Assembly: GCA_964634885.1 (NCBI GenBank)
Contig: CAZWLN010000044.1
Coordinates: forward strand, 1-39,097
DNA from: DAINRZ01 sp964634885
GTDB lineage: Bacteria; Bacteroidota; Ignavibacteria; Kapaibacteriales; UBA2268
Length of the DNA: 39,097 nt
Direction: 5' to 3'
Shown in pieces: positions 1 to 8,048 of this stretch. Under the pieces are notes generated by a model. It saw only the letters and a program-made list of their open reading frames with translations, was not told the DNA's origin and did no database searches. The translations under genes and the position numbers were made by a program. Within the stretch, counting starts at the first letter, position 1, and the number at the start of each line of letters is the position of its first letter.

Positions 1-78
1 CGTCAGGGGTTGAATATCTGTAACAATCGGTATCTTGAGTCTCTGCCAACCCCGTCAGGGGTAGTATATCTGTAACAA
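1..78. repeat. Two copies of a 26-bp interspersed repeat at the contig edge
   Basis: A 26-bp unit starting CGTCAGGGGTTGAATATCTG (1-26) recurs at 53-78 with two changes (TTGA to TAGT). The 26 bp between them is unrelated. The second copy is preceded by CCC, so the start reads CCCCGTCAGGGG, a CCCC/GGGG mini-hairpin. The first copy is cut by the window edge, so more copies may lie to the left. Only two units are visible and there are no cas genes. The rest of 1-335 is AT-rich and shows no gene or convincing promoter. Confidence 0.6.
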
Positions 79-335
79 CATAATGCGAATGGCTCAATGA
101 TTATTGAGTGTCTCAGAACATGGATTCCTTCGAACTTCAACCCGGGTAAAAATCATGACTATTCAATTCATATTTACTTCCTGCAAAATCCCCAAAAAAT
201 TAATATGTCCCTAAACATCCTGAATAATTTAAAAATAGTAAAATTTTAGTTAATACTAAAATATAAATTAGGCATTACCGTTATTCAATTTAAATTATGT
301 TAATTATTTGAAAAATTGTTAGAAGGATAAGTAAA

Positions 336-1436
336 ATGAGAAATTCGAATCTTTTCAAACCATACAGGCTCAAGAACATTGAGCTTTCCAACCGTGTCGT
401 CATGTCCCCGATGACACGCTGCCGCGCAATCGGCAACACACCCAACGCCCTGATGGCAAGGTATTACTCGCAGAGGGCGGGCGCAGGCCTGATTGTAACC
501 GAAGGAACTTCGCCGTCGCCGAATGGGCTGGGCTACGCCCGCATCCCCGGCATTTACAGCGAAGACCAGCTAAAAGGATGGTCGAAGGTTACCTCGGCCG
601 TCCATGCCACCAACGGAAGGATTTTCGTACAGCTGATGCACACAGGGCGAATCGGCAGTTCTGAGAACCTGCCGGACGGGGCAGTGCTGATGGCGCCGTC
701 GGCGGTGCTTGCTGCCGGCCAGATATGGACAGATTCGAAGGGTATGGTTGACCACGACGTGCCCAAAGAGATGACAGCCGAAGAGCTCCAATCCACTATG
801 AAAGAATATGTCGATGCGGCAGTGAATGCAATAGAGGCAGGCTTCGACGGTGTGGAACTGCACGGCGCCAACGGCTATCTCCTGGAGCAGTTCCTCTCGC
901 CTCACAGCAACCAAAGGTCGGATGAATACGGCGGGTCGGTTGAAAACCGCTGCCGCTTCGTACTGGAAACAGCAAAAGCAACGGTTGAAGCAATCGGCCC
1001 AGAACGGGTAGGCATACGCCTGTCGCCTTACGGCGTTGCAAGCGACATGAAACCCTATCCTGAAATAGATGAGGAATATACTTACCTGGCTTCGGAACTC
1101 GACAAACTCGGCATTGCCTATGTACATCTTGTCGATCACAGCCCGATGGGCGCTCCCGAAGTGCCGCAGTCCATCAAGGACGCCGTAAGGAAAGCATTCT
1201 CCGGTACGCTGATCCTCGCCGGCGGCTATGACGCAGAACGCGCTGCTTCCGACATTGAAGCAAACAGGGGAGACCTTGTCGCTTTCGGCAGGCCGTTCAT
1301 CGTCAACCCGGACCTGGTCGATAGGATGAAGAACGGATTCCCACTCGAGACACAGATCGACCCGGGAGTCTTTTACACAGCGACAGAAAAAGGTTATACG
1401 GACTATCCCGTATCAAAGCATCTTGAACTGGCGTAA
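336..1436 (+). CDS. nemA: Alkene reductase / NADH:flavin oxidoreductase, Old Yellow Enzyme family (NemA-like)
   Basis: This is a cytosolic FMN-dependent ene-reductase of 366 residues, the usual length for the class. It should reduce activated C=C bonds (N-ethylmaleimide, enones) and possibly nitro groups using NAD(P)H. It is a TIM barrel beginning at LFKPYRLKNIELSNRVVMSP. Thr27 lies in the FMN-contacting SPMTR segment, Gln99/His102 in VQLMHTGR, and the substrate-binding HGAN pair is His176/Asn179, followed by the signature FLSPHSNQRSDEYGGS. The start is fixed by an AAGGA ribosome site at 323-327. The gene is monocistronic, with a strong terminator directly downstream. The exact natural substrate is not readable; xenobiotic reductase or OPR-like are alternative names for the same family. 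Confidence 0.93.
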   Translation: MRNSNLFKPYRLKNIELSNRVVMSPMTRCRAIGNTPNALMARYYSQRAGAGLIVTEGTSPSPNGLGYARIPGIYSEDQLKGWSKVTSAVHATNGRIFVQLMHTGRIGSSENLPDGAVLMAPSAVLAAGQIWTDSKGMVDHDVPKEMTAEELQSTMKEYVDAAVNAIEAGFDGVELHGANGYLLEQFLSPHSNQRSDEYGGSVENRCRFVLETAKATVEAIGPERVGIRLSPYGVASDMKPYPEIDEEYTYLASELDKLGIAYVHLVDHSPMGAPEVPQSIKDAVRKAFSGTLILAGGYDAERAASDIEANRGDLVAFGRPFIVNPDLVDRMKNGFPLETQIDPGVFYTATEKGYTDYPVSKHLELA

Positions 1437-1455
1437 TTAAACGCCTCTTTCTACA

Positions 1456-1500
1456 AGCCGCGGGGGTGTCGGGAGCTTTACCCCTGCGGCTTTATTGTTA
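1456..1500 (+). terminator. Rho-independent terminator after the alkene reductase
   Basis: A 12-bp stem (1456-1467 with 1480-1491, AGCCGCGGGGGT against ACCCCTGCGGCT, one G-U pair) and a 12-nt loop are followed by TTTATTGTTA. It lies 20 bp after the stop codon of the alkene reductase gene. Confidence 0.8.
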
Positions 1501-1560
1501 CCCTCTACCTGATTAGCAGCATTTCTGAAAATACATTCACTTTCATTTTTCGCAGAAATT

Positions 1561-1573
1561 TTGTAATTTACAA
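1561..1573. promoter_or_regulatory. Perfect 13-nt inverted repeat upstream of the nitroreductase gene
   Basis: TTGTAATTTACAA is a perfect inverted repeat with a 1-nt centre. It sits 65 bp before the nitroreductase start, in an otherwise gene-free stretch. It could be an operator. The regulator is unknown and the match may be chance in AT-rich DNA. Confidence 0.25.
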
Positions 1574-1637
1574 GAAAGTATGAAAAAATAATGTTCTATG
1601 TTTGTTGATGAAATGAAAGTGGCGGTCAGGTAAGAGT

Positions 1638-2282
1638 ATGACGATGAAAACTATGATAATGATAATATTTGCTGTTTTTTCCTCATCGCTCTTTGCCCGC
1701 GACAACGAAACCGTCATCCTCAATCCGCCCGATACGACGAGGGGCTTGCCTGTAATGAAAGCACTGGCCCTGAGGGCTTCTCCAACACTTTTCGACACTA
1801 CGTCGCTGAACATGCAGGACCTGTCCGACCTGCTGTGGGCTGCTAACGGCGTCAACCGTAAGGAATCGGCAAAACGTACGGCGCCCTCGGCTCAGAATGC
1901 GCAGGACATCGACGTCTATGTATTTGTGCCCTCGGCAGTCTATCTCTACAACGCTGTGAAGCACGTGCTGGAGCTTGTCGTCGAAGGCGATTACCGCAAG
2001 TTGGTTGCGGGCCGGCAGGCCGACGTGGCAAAAGCGCCGGTCATCTGCCTCTTAGTGTCCGACATCTCCCGTTTCCGGTTCGGTGAAGACTCCCTGAGAG
2101 TGTCCTGGGCTGCCATGGACGCAGGCATCGTCTCACAGAACATTGCCCTGTTCTGTGCTGCCAACGGCCTGATTACAAGGCCGCGCGCCTCGATGGACCA
2201 GGAGAAGCTGAGGGAGCTGCTGAAATTGAAATATACACAGTATATTATGATGAACAATCCTGTTTCGTACAGAAAGCAATAA
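1638..2282 (+). CDS. Exported SagB/ThcOx-type nitroreductase-family protein
   Basis: This 214-residue protein begins with a hydrophobic signal peptide (about residues 1-21, ending near SSLFA) and is therefore probably periplasmic. The mature part is the SagB-type nitroreductase fold: the helix with LSDLLWAANGVNR, then RTAPSAQNAQDIDVYV (FMN-contacting), a YLYNAVKHVLELV segment and the C-terminal MDAGIVSQNIALFCAANGL helix. These proteins bind FMN and oxidise or reduce small molecules or peptides; the substrate cannot be told from sequence. No thiazole/oxazole-peptide cyclase genes are nearby, so a role in modified-peptide biosynthesis is not supported. Start alternatives are 1638 and 1644 (MKTM). 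No close terminator is visible before the next gene. Confidence 0.85.
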   Translation: MTMKTMIMIIFAVFSSSLFARDNETVILNPPDTTRGLPVMKALALRASPTLFDTTSLNMQDLSDLLWAANGVNRKESAKRTAPSAQNAQDIDVYVFVPSAVYLYNAVKHVLELVVEGDYRKLVAGRQADVAKAPVICLLVSDISRFRFGEDSLRVSWAAMDAGIVSQNIALFCAANGLITRPRASMDQEKLRELLKLKYTQYIMMNNPVSYRKQ

Positions 2283-2357
2283 ATTACAGCGGGTGGAGCG
2301 TGGGGCCTGAAGCATTCGGCGCCTTCTCCCTCCGGATTTGAAATTATAAATCGAAGA

Positions 2358-2924
2358 ATGAATATGACAGACGAAAAGAAAATTGAATGCATCGATTACC
2401 AGGGAATCGACCTGACCGAAAGGAGATTCGAGAACTGCACTTTTGACGGCTGCAACTTCTCCCACTCCGATTTTGCCAACACAGCCTTCGTTGACTGCCG
2501 GTTTTACAATTGCAATTTCAGCATGGCACGTATGAGGAACACTTCTCTCAGGGAGGTGAAATTCCGGAATTGCAAATTGCTGGGCCTGAACTTCAACGAA
2601 TGCAACTGTTCGCAGTTGGTTGTCGAATTTGAAGATTGCATCATCAATATGGCTTCTTTCCTGAAATTGAAGCTTTGCAACACCCGTTTCAGGAACTGCT
2701 GCCTCAAGGAGGTGGATTTTACCGGGACGGACCTGTCAAGCTCGGTGTTCGACAACTGCGACTTTACCAAGGCGGTATTCGAAAGGACGGTGTTGGAACA
2801 GACGGACATGCGTACATCATACAACTTTGCCATCGACCCTGAACACAACGAGCTCAGGAGGGCGAAGTTCTCCACGACGGGACTGGTTGGCCTCCTGCTC
2901 AAATACGGCATCGACGTGGAGTAA
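2358..2924 (+). CDS. Pentapeptide-repeat protein
   Basis: The 188-residue protein is almost entirely pentapeptide repeats, A(D/N)(L/F)xx-like units such as FENCTFDGCNFSHSDFANTA and FRNCKLLGLNFNEC, ending near residue 155. This predicts a right-handed quadrilateral beta-helix that mimics B-DNA shape in the Qnr/McbG group. Length and the interrupted helix around residue 90 resemble McbG/Qnr-type gyrase-protecting proteins, but many pentapeptide proteins have other or unknown roles. It is unusually rich in cysteine (many NC and GC pairs). ATG codons at 2358 and 2364 are both possible, with no strong ribosome site. It stands 75 bp after the nitroreductase gene and could be co-transcribed. Confidence 0.88.
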   Translation: MNMTDEKKIECIDYQGIDLTERRFENCTFDGCNFSHSDFANTAFVDCRFYNCNFSMARMRNTSLREVKFRNCKLLGLNFNECNCSQLVVEFEDCIINMASFLKLKLCNTRFRNCCLKEVDFTGTDLSSSVFDNCDFTKAVFERTVLEQTDMRTSYNFAIDPEHNELRRAKFSTTGLVGLLLKYGIDVE

Positions 2925-3236
2925 GCGAAGACAATTGGAATGAATAGTTATTACGGGAACAGCTTCCTTTCTTTGAAGGGGGGCTTCCTGTTTTTACCGG
3001 CGATTTATTAGAGTGAAGGGGTAAAGGGCGGGCATCTTCAATAGAAAAGCCTGTAAGATAAGTATTAATCTGCTTATCTAAGAAAAAAACACCCTTAGAG
3101 TTAGTTAAAAGAGTGAAAGAAAAGATTTTGGAATTTTTGATTTCGAAATCAATGATTTAATTTAATGAGTTTCGATTATATAATTTAATTTTATTCACTA
3201 TTCTGCTTGATACTATGGCAGATTATTAATTGAAAT
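2925..3236. other. Gene-free stretch between the pentapeptide gene and the helicase-HNH gene
   Basis: No coding potential is seen in these 312 bases. Composition shifts from mixed to strongly AT-rich at about 3060, as if crossing the edge of an acquired segment. It holds a hairpin AGATAAG/CTTATCT (3056-3062 with 3073-3079, 10-nt loop, no T run) and a perfect 16-bp palindrome at 3137-3152, listed separately. Confidence 0.5.
3137..3152. promoter_or_regulatory. Perfect 16-bp palindrome, candidate operator of the helicase-HNH gene
   Basis: TTGATTTCGAAATCAA reads identically on both strands and lies 84 bp before the helicase-nuclease start codon. Dyads of this size usually bind a dimeric regulator. 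No regulator gene is adjacent. It could also be a site recognised by the nuclease itself. Confidence 0.4.
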
Positions 3237-5867
3237 ATGGATATGGACCAGATCGACAATGTATTTCAGAAAATATTTGATGATATTACAAAAAATACTA
3301 ACGGCGTCAAATACTATCAATATGACACAATACTCAATTTACTTGATATGTCCTACAGAAGGAATTTTGAATCATTGGGTAAAATGGATAAGCTTCTGAA
3401 AAAAAATAATATTACCATTTGGTATAATGATGAGAAAAGAGTCTCTGTTTCTGATTTCCAGCGCGGTGACAGAATTACTTTTAAACTTCGAAATCAATCG
3501 ATAAACAACAGTTTGGATAATGGCAATCACTCCTCAGCAAGAATTGGCAATGAAACAAAACAAAGTCTAATCGGAAGCGATAATGCCGGCACAGTATCTA
3601 TAGCAAAATGCGATAGTAAAGTTGAACTGTACAAGCACCAGAAAACAGCAATTGACTGTTTGCAGCAAAGTATAATAAAAACGAACAAAACGCCTTTTGC
3701 AGGACTGATTGTGCTTCCTACAGGCGGAGGTAAAACATTAACGGCAGCGTACTGGCTGGCGAAAAACTATCTGGACAAAGGGAAGAAAATCCTTTGGATT
3801 GCTCATAGGCATGAATTATTGGAACAAGCAAAACAAGCGTTTTGTACAGTATTAGCATATAAAGATATTTTTACTTCAAAAACTGAATTTCGATACCGGC
3901 TTATTTCAGGTATTCATGACAAACCGGTTAATATTAAAGAAAAAGACGATATTATTTTTTCCAGCAAAGACAGTTTAAATCAAGGACTGGAATATCTGGA
4001 AAAAAATTGGATAAAGAAATTGGATGAGGTATTCTTAGTAATAGACGAAGCGCATCATGCTGTAGCAAAAACATACAGAAAATTGATTTCAAATATTTCA
4101 AAAAATGTAACACATTTTCGAATGATCGGCCTGACTGCAACTCCTTTCCGTACGGCTGAGAGTGAAGAAGGTTTGCTTCAAAAGATATTCTATGACGACA
4201 TTATATACAAAATTGATATGAAAACCCTTATCAATAATGGAATTTTGTCTAAGCCTGTTTTTCTGAATCATAACACTGATTATGATATGACCAAAACCCT
4301 GTCGGAAAAAGAACTGAATGAGATAAAATACTTTGATATTGACAAAATCGGGAGTCAAACAGCAAAAACCATTGCAGAAAACGCAGAAAGAAATGGCTTT
4401 ATTGTCGATACATACATAAAAAACAAGGACAAATTCAATCAAACTATAATATTTGCTTTGAATCAGGATAATGCCATCGCATTGAATTCCTTATTTAATC
4501 ATAAAGGGATTGTGTCGGACTATATCATATCTGCGGTCAGTGATCAGGTTACCGGAGCAACACATAAAATGGAGAATAAACAAAAAATCTCCAGATTCAG
4601 AAATGGTGTGACTAAGGTTCTAATTAACGTAAATATTCTAAGTGAAGGTACGGATCTGCCTAAAGTAAAAACAGTATTCCTTACCAGGCCGACGATTTCC
4701 CCGATATTAATGACGCAAATGATCGGCAGAGGCCTGCGTGGCGTCAAAGCCGGGGGTACCAAAGAAACATATATTGTTAGTTTCATTGATAACTGGCACG
4801 ATAAAGTAAAATGGGTCAATCCGGAGAAGCTATTTGTTGATGAGAACATTACTTTCAATGATGATCCCAGAGAGATTGAAAAGCATATTATTCGACTTAT
4901 CGCAATAAATAAAATTGAAGAATTTGCTGTCCTGACAGATAAAATTATTGACTCTGTAAAGAAAGAGCAAATCGAAAAACTCGATTTCATCGAGCGTTTA
5001 CCAATCGGGTTTTATTATTTTAGTGTACTAATTCAAAATGAGTATTCGGATGCAAATGGAAAAAAGTATAATGAAGCAATTGAAAAGAATTGCGATGTCT
5101 TGGTATTCAATAATCTTCAACAATCATATACTGATTTTATCAATGGCCTGGACGATTTTTTTGAAAGAAATCATATTACAAAAAATGATTTTCTTTCGAC
5201 ATTTGAATTAGAAATTCTAAGTAAACAAGTTGAAAGGGACTTTTTCTATGGATGCGAGAAATATCCCTGCTATTTAGTTGAAGACATCGAAAACATTCTT
5301 CAGTATTATGCTCAGAAAGGTACGCCGCCAAAGTTCTTTGAATTTAAGGATCGAGATAAGTTTGATATTAGAAAAATGGCTCATTATATCATTGATGCTG
5401 ACATGAGGGACAGTGAAGAACAGAAGTACATTGATGAAAATTGGGAGAATAATTCTGTTGACTGGAAAGCATATTTCGGGATAGAGAATAAATACATTTT
5501 CTGCCGGGAAATTGAAAATGCCAAATATAAAATCCGGAACCCTGCCGATCCGTTTTTTCAACGAGAAGATATTATTCCGGTTGATGAGAAAGAGCTAATT
5601 GAAATAGAAGAATTATCAATGGATACAATCAGGGCAATTAATCCCCAATTCTGGAAACGTCTCAGTGATGAGGTCTATGCGAAACATAGGGACAGTGACG
5701 GCTACTATGAAAGCGCTTCAAAGAAATATAAAAGCAAGAACAAACTTGATTTTCAGATAGATCATATCATTCCCCTAAGTAGAGGAGGACGGTCAATATT
5801 GAGCAATTTACAATTGCTTACAAGAAAGGAAAACGCCAGAAAGGGAAGTAATATTTTGGATTATTGA
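3237..5867 (+). CDS. Superfamily 2 DEAD/DEAH helicase fused to a C-terminal HNH nuclease; probable defence protein
   Basis: The protein has 876 residues. An N-terminal module (about 1-87) of unknown fold is followed by a linker. Next is an SF2 motor with Walker A LPTGGGKT (160-167), DEAH (270-273), motif III GLTATPF (298-304), motif V SEGTDLP (469-475) and arginine-finger motif VI QMIGRGLRG (494-502). A long middle region (about 530-830) has no recognised domain. The C-terminus is an HNH domain: Asp842-His843 in IDHIIPLSRGG, Asn857 and Asn866. The motor is closest in style to the restriction-enzyme R-subunit (ResIII) group. ATP-driven DNA translocation coupled to DNA cutting is the likely activity, and anti-phage or anti-plasmid defence is inferred from architecture alone. 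No methyltransferase or specificity gene is adjacent. The gene is much more AT-rich than its neighbours, suggesting horizontal gain. No clear ribosome site precedes the ATG at 3237; a second ATG lies two codons later. Confidence 0.88.
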   Translation: MDMDQIDNVFQKIFDDITKNTNGVKYYQYDTILNLLDMSYRRNFESLGKMDKLLKKNNITIWYNDEKRVSVSDFQRGDRITFKLRNQSINNSLDNGNHSSARIGNETKQSLIGSDNAGTVSIAKCDSKVELYKHQKTAIDCLQQSIIKTNKTPFAGLIVLPTGGGKTLTAAYWLAKNYLDKGKKILWIAHRHELLEQAKQAFCTVLAYKDIFTSKTEFRYRLISGIHDKPVNIKEKDDIIFSSKDSLNQGLEYLEKNWIKKLDEVFLVIDEAHHAVAKTYRKLISNISKNVTHFRMIGLTATPFRTAESEEGLLQKIFYDDIIYKIDMKTLINNGILSKPVFLNHNTDYDMTKTLSEKELNEIKYFDIDKIGSQTAKTIAENAERNGFIVDTYIKNKDKFNQTIIFALNQDNAIALNSLFNHKGIVSDYIISAVSDQVTGATHKMENKQKISRFRNGVTKVLINVNILSEGTDLPKVKTVFLTRPTISPILMTQMIGRGLRGVKAGGTKETYIVSFIDNWHDKVKWVNPEKLFVDENITFNDDPREIEKHIIRLIAINKIEEFAVLTDKIIDSVKKEQIEKLDFIERLPIGFYYFSVLIQNEYSDANGKKYNEAIEKNCDVLVFNNLQQSYTDFINGLDDFFERNHITKNDFLSTFELEILSKQVERDFFYGCEKYPCYLVEDIENILQYYAQKGTPPKFFEFKDRDKFDIRKMAHYIIDADMRDSEEQKYIDENWENNSVDWKAYFGIENKYIFCREIENAKYKIRNPADPFFQREDIIPVDEKELIEIEELSMDTIRAINPQFWKRLSDEVYAKHRDSDGYYESASKKYKSKNKLDFQIDHIIPLSRGGRSILSNLQLLTRKENARKGSNILDY

Positions 5868-5928
5868 AATTAATTATTCTGGCTCTTCGAAATTCAGTAT
5901 GGTTTTAAAGAGTTTCTATCTTTACGAT

Positions 5929-6130
5929 AATGGGTATTAATTGTAATAATGATCTGGCAATAATACAGGAATAAAGCGCCATTACCCCCCCCCGGCACCC
6001 TCTTGCCAGAGGGGGAGCGTCATGTTAGGTCTTTGCCCCTCTAAAAGAGGGGTGGCTGCGGCAGCAGCCGGGGTGTGTCCGAAAAATTCAAATTTATTTT
6101 TTATTCGTTTTTACCCACTGCAGAGAGCGC
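5929..6130. repeat. Dispersed ~200-bp intergenic repeat, copy 1
   Basis: This stretch aligns along its length with 10424-10633 in the same orientation. Shared blocks include AATGGGTATTA, CAATAATACAG, AATAAAG, CTCTTGCC, GGGTCATGT or GCGTCATGT, and GAGGGGTGGCTGCGGCAGCA running on to GTGTGTCC. It has three nested hairpins: CCCTCT/AGAGGG, CCCCTCT/AGAGGGG and GGCTGC/GCAGCC. It has no coding potential and looks like a non-autonomous, MITE-like or REP-like element. Nothing else is seen between the helicase gene and this repeat. Confidence 0.75.
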
Positions 6131-6145
6131 CCCCCAAAAAACCTC

Positions 6146-6536
6146 TTCTTTGCGAGCTTAGCGCCTTTGCGTGAGAAATTTCTTGCCTGAACAGTGATTT
6201 GAAAGATTATTATGATTGAATAGATTACTTACAAACTTCTTCCTTTGCGAGCTTAGCGCCTTTGCGAGAGATAATTCTTTCTTTAANNNNNNNNNNNNNN
6301 NNNNNNNNNNNNNNNNNNNNNNNNNNNNNNNNNNNNNNNNNNNNNNNNNNNNNNNNNNNNNNNNNNNNNNNNNNNNNNNNNNNNNNCAATTAGTGATGAA
6401 TTTATTTACTTTAAAATTATCTTTGCGGGCTTTGCGCCTTTGCGAGAGATAATTCTTTCTTTAACAATTAGTGATGAATTTATTTACTTTAAAATTATCT
6501 TTGCGGGCTTTGCGCCTTTACGAGAGATATTTTTCT
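6146..6536. repeat. Tandem repeat (78-bp unit to the right of the gap) carrying a TTTGCG-rich core
   Basis: Two near-identical 78-bp units start at 6387 and 6465 (each CAATTAGTGATGAATTTATT onward, then a core with CTTTGCGGGCTTTGCGCCTT). The left flank of the N run holds two diverged units whose cores begin near 6148 and 6242 (TTTGCGAGCTTAGCGCCTTT). The array ends just downstream of the HxlR gene. It is non-coding: the apparent reading frames depend on the N run or on the repeat itself. Confidence 0.85.
6287..6386. other. Assembly gap (100 N)
   Basis: Exactly 100 undetermined bases lie inside the tandem repeat. The sequence before the gap ends CTTTCTTTAA and the sequence after it begins CAATTAGTG, the same junction found between the two intact 78-bp units. 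The gap therefore most likely hides an unknown number of extra units rather than unique DNA. Confidence 0.97.
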
Positions 6537-6543
6537 CCGTCCC

Positions 6544-6906
6544 TCACCCCTTCCCAATGCTGTTCTCCCTGTGCTGCAAGCCCCATTCGATCATCTTGAC
6601 CAGCACCTCCCGGAAAGTGGCCCCCGAGTCCGTCAGCTCATATTCCACCTGAAGGGGCCTCGTCTGTATCTCGTTGCGTACTACTATGCCGTTCAACTCT
6701 AAGTCCTTCAGCTCTTTCGACAGCATCCTCGGCGTAATCCCGCGAATCTCCTTCTGCAACTGCCCGAAACGCTTGTTCCCGAAAAGCAGGTGGCCGATGA
6801 TCGGCAGTTTCCACTTTCCTTCGATGATGTTGATTGTCTCCCTGGCTGCCAGCGCCAGCCTGTTCGGGCAACTGCCGATGGCCGCTATCTCCGTCTCAAT
6901 ATTCAT
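6544..6906 (-). CDS. HxlR-family winged-helix transcriptional regulator
   Basis: This is a 120-residue regulator of the HxlR/YodB/HypR type: winged HTH with IEGKWKLPIIGHLLFGNKRF, recognition region GITPRMLSKELKDLELNGIV and wing VEYELTDSG. Cys13 in the GSCPN motif matches the conserved redox- or electrophile-sensing N-terminal cysteine of the family. It is transcribed divergently from the quinone reductase gene that starts 117 bp away. This HxlR/QorB-like pairing is typical of electrophile and quinone sensing. The most likely role is repression of the neighbour, relieved by thiol modification; this is inference from family and arrangement. Confidence 0.92.
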   Translation of the reverse strand: MNIETEIAAIGSCPNRLALAARETINIIEGKWKLPIIGHLLFGNKRFGQLQKEIRGITPRMLSKELKDLELNGIVVRNEIQTRPLQVEYELTDSGATFREVLVKMIEWGLQHRENSIGKG

Positions 6907-6916
6907 AATGCCGCCT

Positions 6917-6952
6917 GCTATACTCGATTATACCGCTATACTTTATGATAGC
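6917..6952. promoter_or_regulatory. Candidate HxlR operator in the divergent intergenic region
   Basis: GCTATACT occurs twice (6917-6924 and 6935-6942), 18 bp start to start, which places both on nearly the same DNA face. The second copy also forms an inverted repeat GCTAT-N8-ATAGC (6935-6939 with 6948-6952). The position between divergent regulator and target genes suits autoregulation plus control of the reductase gene. Confidence 0.45.
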
Positions 6953-6978
6953 ACCGTTTTTTGCTCTGCAAATATACA

Positions 6979-6986
6979 TATATTTG
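6979..6986 (+). promoter_or_regulatory. Candidate -7 promoter element for the quinone reductase gene
   Basis: TATATTTG matches the Bacteroidota -7 consensus TAnnTTTG, 37 bp before the proposed ATG. A TTG at 6961-6963 could serve as the -33 element, but the 15-nt spacing is shorter than usual. Confidence 0.4.
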
Positions 6987-7023
6987 TAATGTTATTAACA
7001 TGTTTAATATTTCGGAGAAGATA

Positions 7024-7893
7024 ATGATACTCATAACAGGTTCAACCGGACTTTTCGGCGGCGCTGCAATCGATTTCCTACTTAAGAGAGGCGTTGCGCC
7101 TGGTTCCATCGCTGCTTTTGCAAGGGATAAGGCAAAAGCGGAAAAACCGGCGTCCAAAGGCGTCAATGTCAGGCTTGGCGACTATGACGACATCGACACT
7201 CTGCTCGAAGCCATGAAAGGCGTGGAGAAGCTGCTTTTCGTTTCCGGCAACGACATCGTGAAACGCCTGAAACAGCATGAGAACGTCATCAACGCCGCAA
7301 AGCAGTCGGGTGTGAAACATATCGTTTACACCAGTACCATGAGGAAAAACGAGACGGAAACGTCCCCGCTGGCGATTGTCACAGCCTCGCATTTTGCCAC
7401 CGAGAAAATGATTAAGGCGAGCGGCATTCCCTATACCATCATGATGAACGGGTTGTATGCCGACGCTCTGCCGATGTTTTTCGGCGCCAATGTACTGGAA
7501 ACAGGCATCTTCCTGCCTGCCGGAGATGGTAAAGCCGCTTACGCCACTGAAAATGACATGGCTGAAGGCGCCGCGGCAATCCTCACAGGCGAAGGCCATT
7601 ACAATAAAGCATACACTATCGCAGGGAGTGAGAACCTGTCGATGCATGACATTGCGTCGATGCTTTCAGAAGTCTCAGGTAAAAGTGTCCCATACATCAG
7701 CCCAACGGCTGAAGCCTTCAGGGAAACACTCACGGGAGCCGGCGTACCGATGGAGCTAATCGGCCTGACGGCAGCCTTTTGCGAGGCAATCCGCCAGGGA
7801 GAACTGGAAACAAGCTCCAGGGACCTGGAGAATATACTCGGCAGAAAACCATCCGGGTTGACAGAATTTTTCAAAACAATATACGGGAAATAA
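7024..7893 (+). CDS. NmrA-like SDR-family NAD(P)H:quinone oxidoreductase (QorB-like)
   Basis: At 289 residues this is close to the size of QorB. The N-terminal Rossmann motif is ITGSTGLFGG (TGxxGxxG class of atypical SDRs). GDYDD and LLFVSGND follow, then the conserved HIVYTST and the substrate-side segment YTIMMNGLYADA. The C-terminal part (from about residue 200, TIAGSENLSMHDIASMLSEV) is typical of NmrA/QorB proteins. Reduction of quinones with NADPH is the likely reaction. The ATG at 7024 is preferred over an in-frame TTG upstream at 6961, because GGAGAAG at 7015-7021 is a good ribosome site and the NAD-binding strand begins at once. It is divergent from the HxlR regulator. Confidence 0.88.
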   Translation: MILITGSTGLFGGAAIDFLLKRGVAPGSIAAFARDKAKAEKPASKGVNVRLGDYDDIDTLLEAMKGVEKLLFVSGNDIVKRLKQHENVINAAKQSGVKHIVYTSTMRKNETETSPLAIVTASHFATEKMIKASGIPYTIMMNGLYADALPMFFGANVLETGIFLPAGDGKAAYATENDMAEGAAAILTGEGHYNKAYTIAGSENLSMHDIASMLSEVSGKSVPYISPTAEAFRETLTGAGVPMELIGLTAAFCEAIRQGELETSSRDLENILGRKPSGLTEFFKTIYGK

Positions 7894-8048
7894 TTGCAGA
7901 CTTTTTTCCAATCCATACTCCGGCGGGACAGGGCGACTTTCGGAATAGTTGCCCAATCCCTTCCGGGGTGTTTACCAACAACAATCAATTACCATATATT
8001 CCTGTTCCCTCCGTCTGTGACGACTTTGGTGAAAGAGAGAGACAAGTA

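Noticed and set aside
1..78. CRISPR array
   Set aside because: Only two imperfect units with one 26-bp spacer, no cas genes, and the unit looks like a dispersed intergenic repeat.
570..1139. 189-residue minus-strand frame opposite the alkene reductase gene
   Set aside because: It is a GC-rich shadow of a clearly conserved gene on the other strand and has no domain.
6216..6652. Short plus-strand proteins across and right of the N run
   Set aside because: One frame is translated through undetermined bases and both are made of the 78-bp repeat; no ribosome site or family similarity.
7779..8048. 90-residue N-terminal extension of the DUF4180 protein
   Set aside because: It overlaps the quinone reductase gene and has no similarity to the family, which begins at the ATG at 8049.
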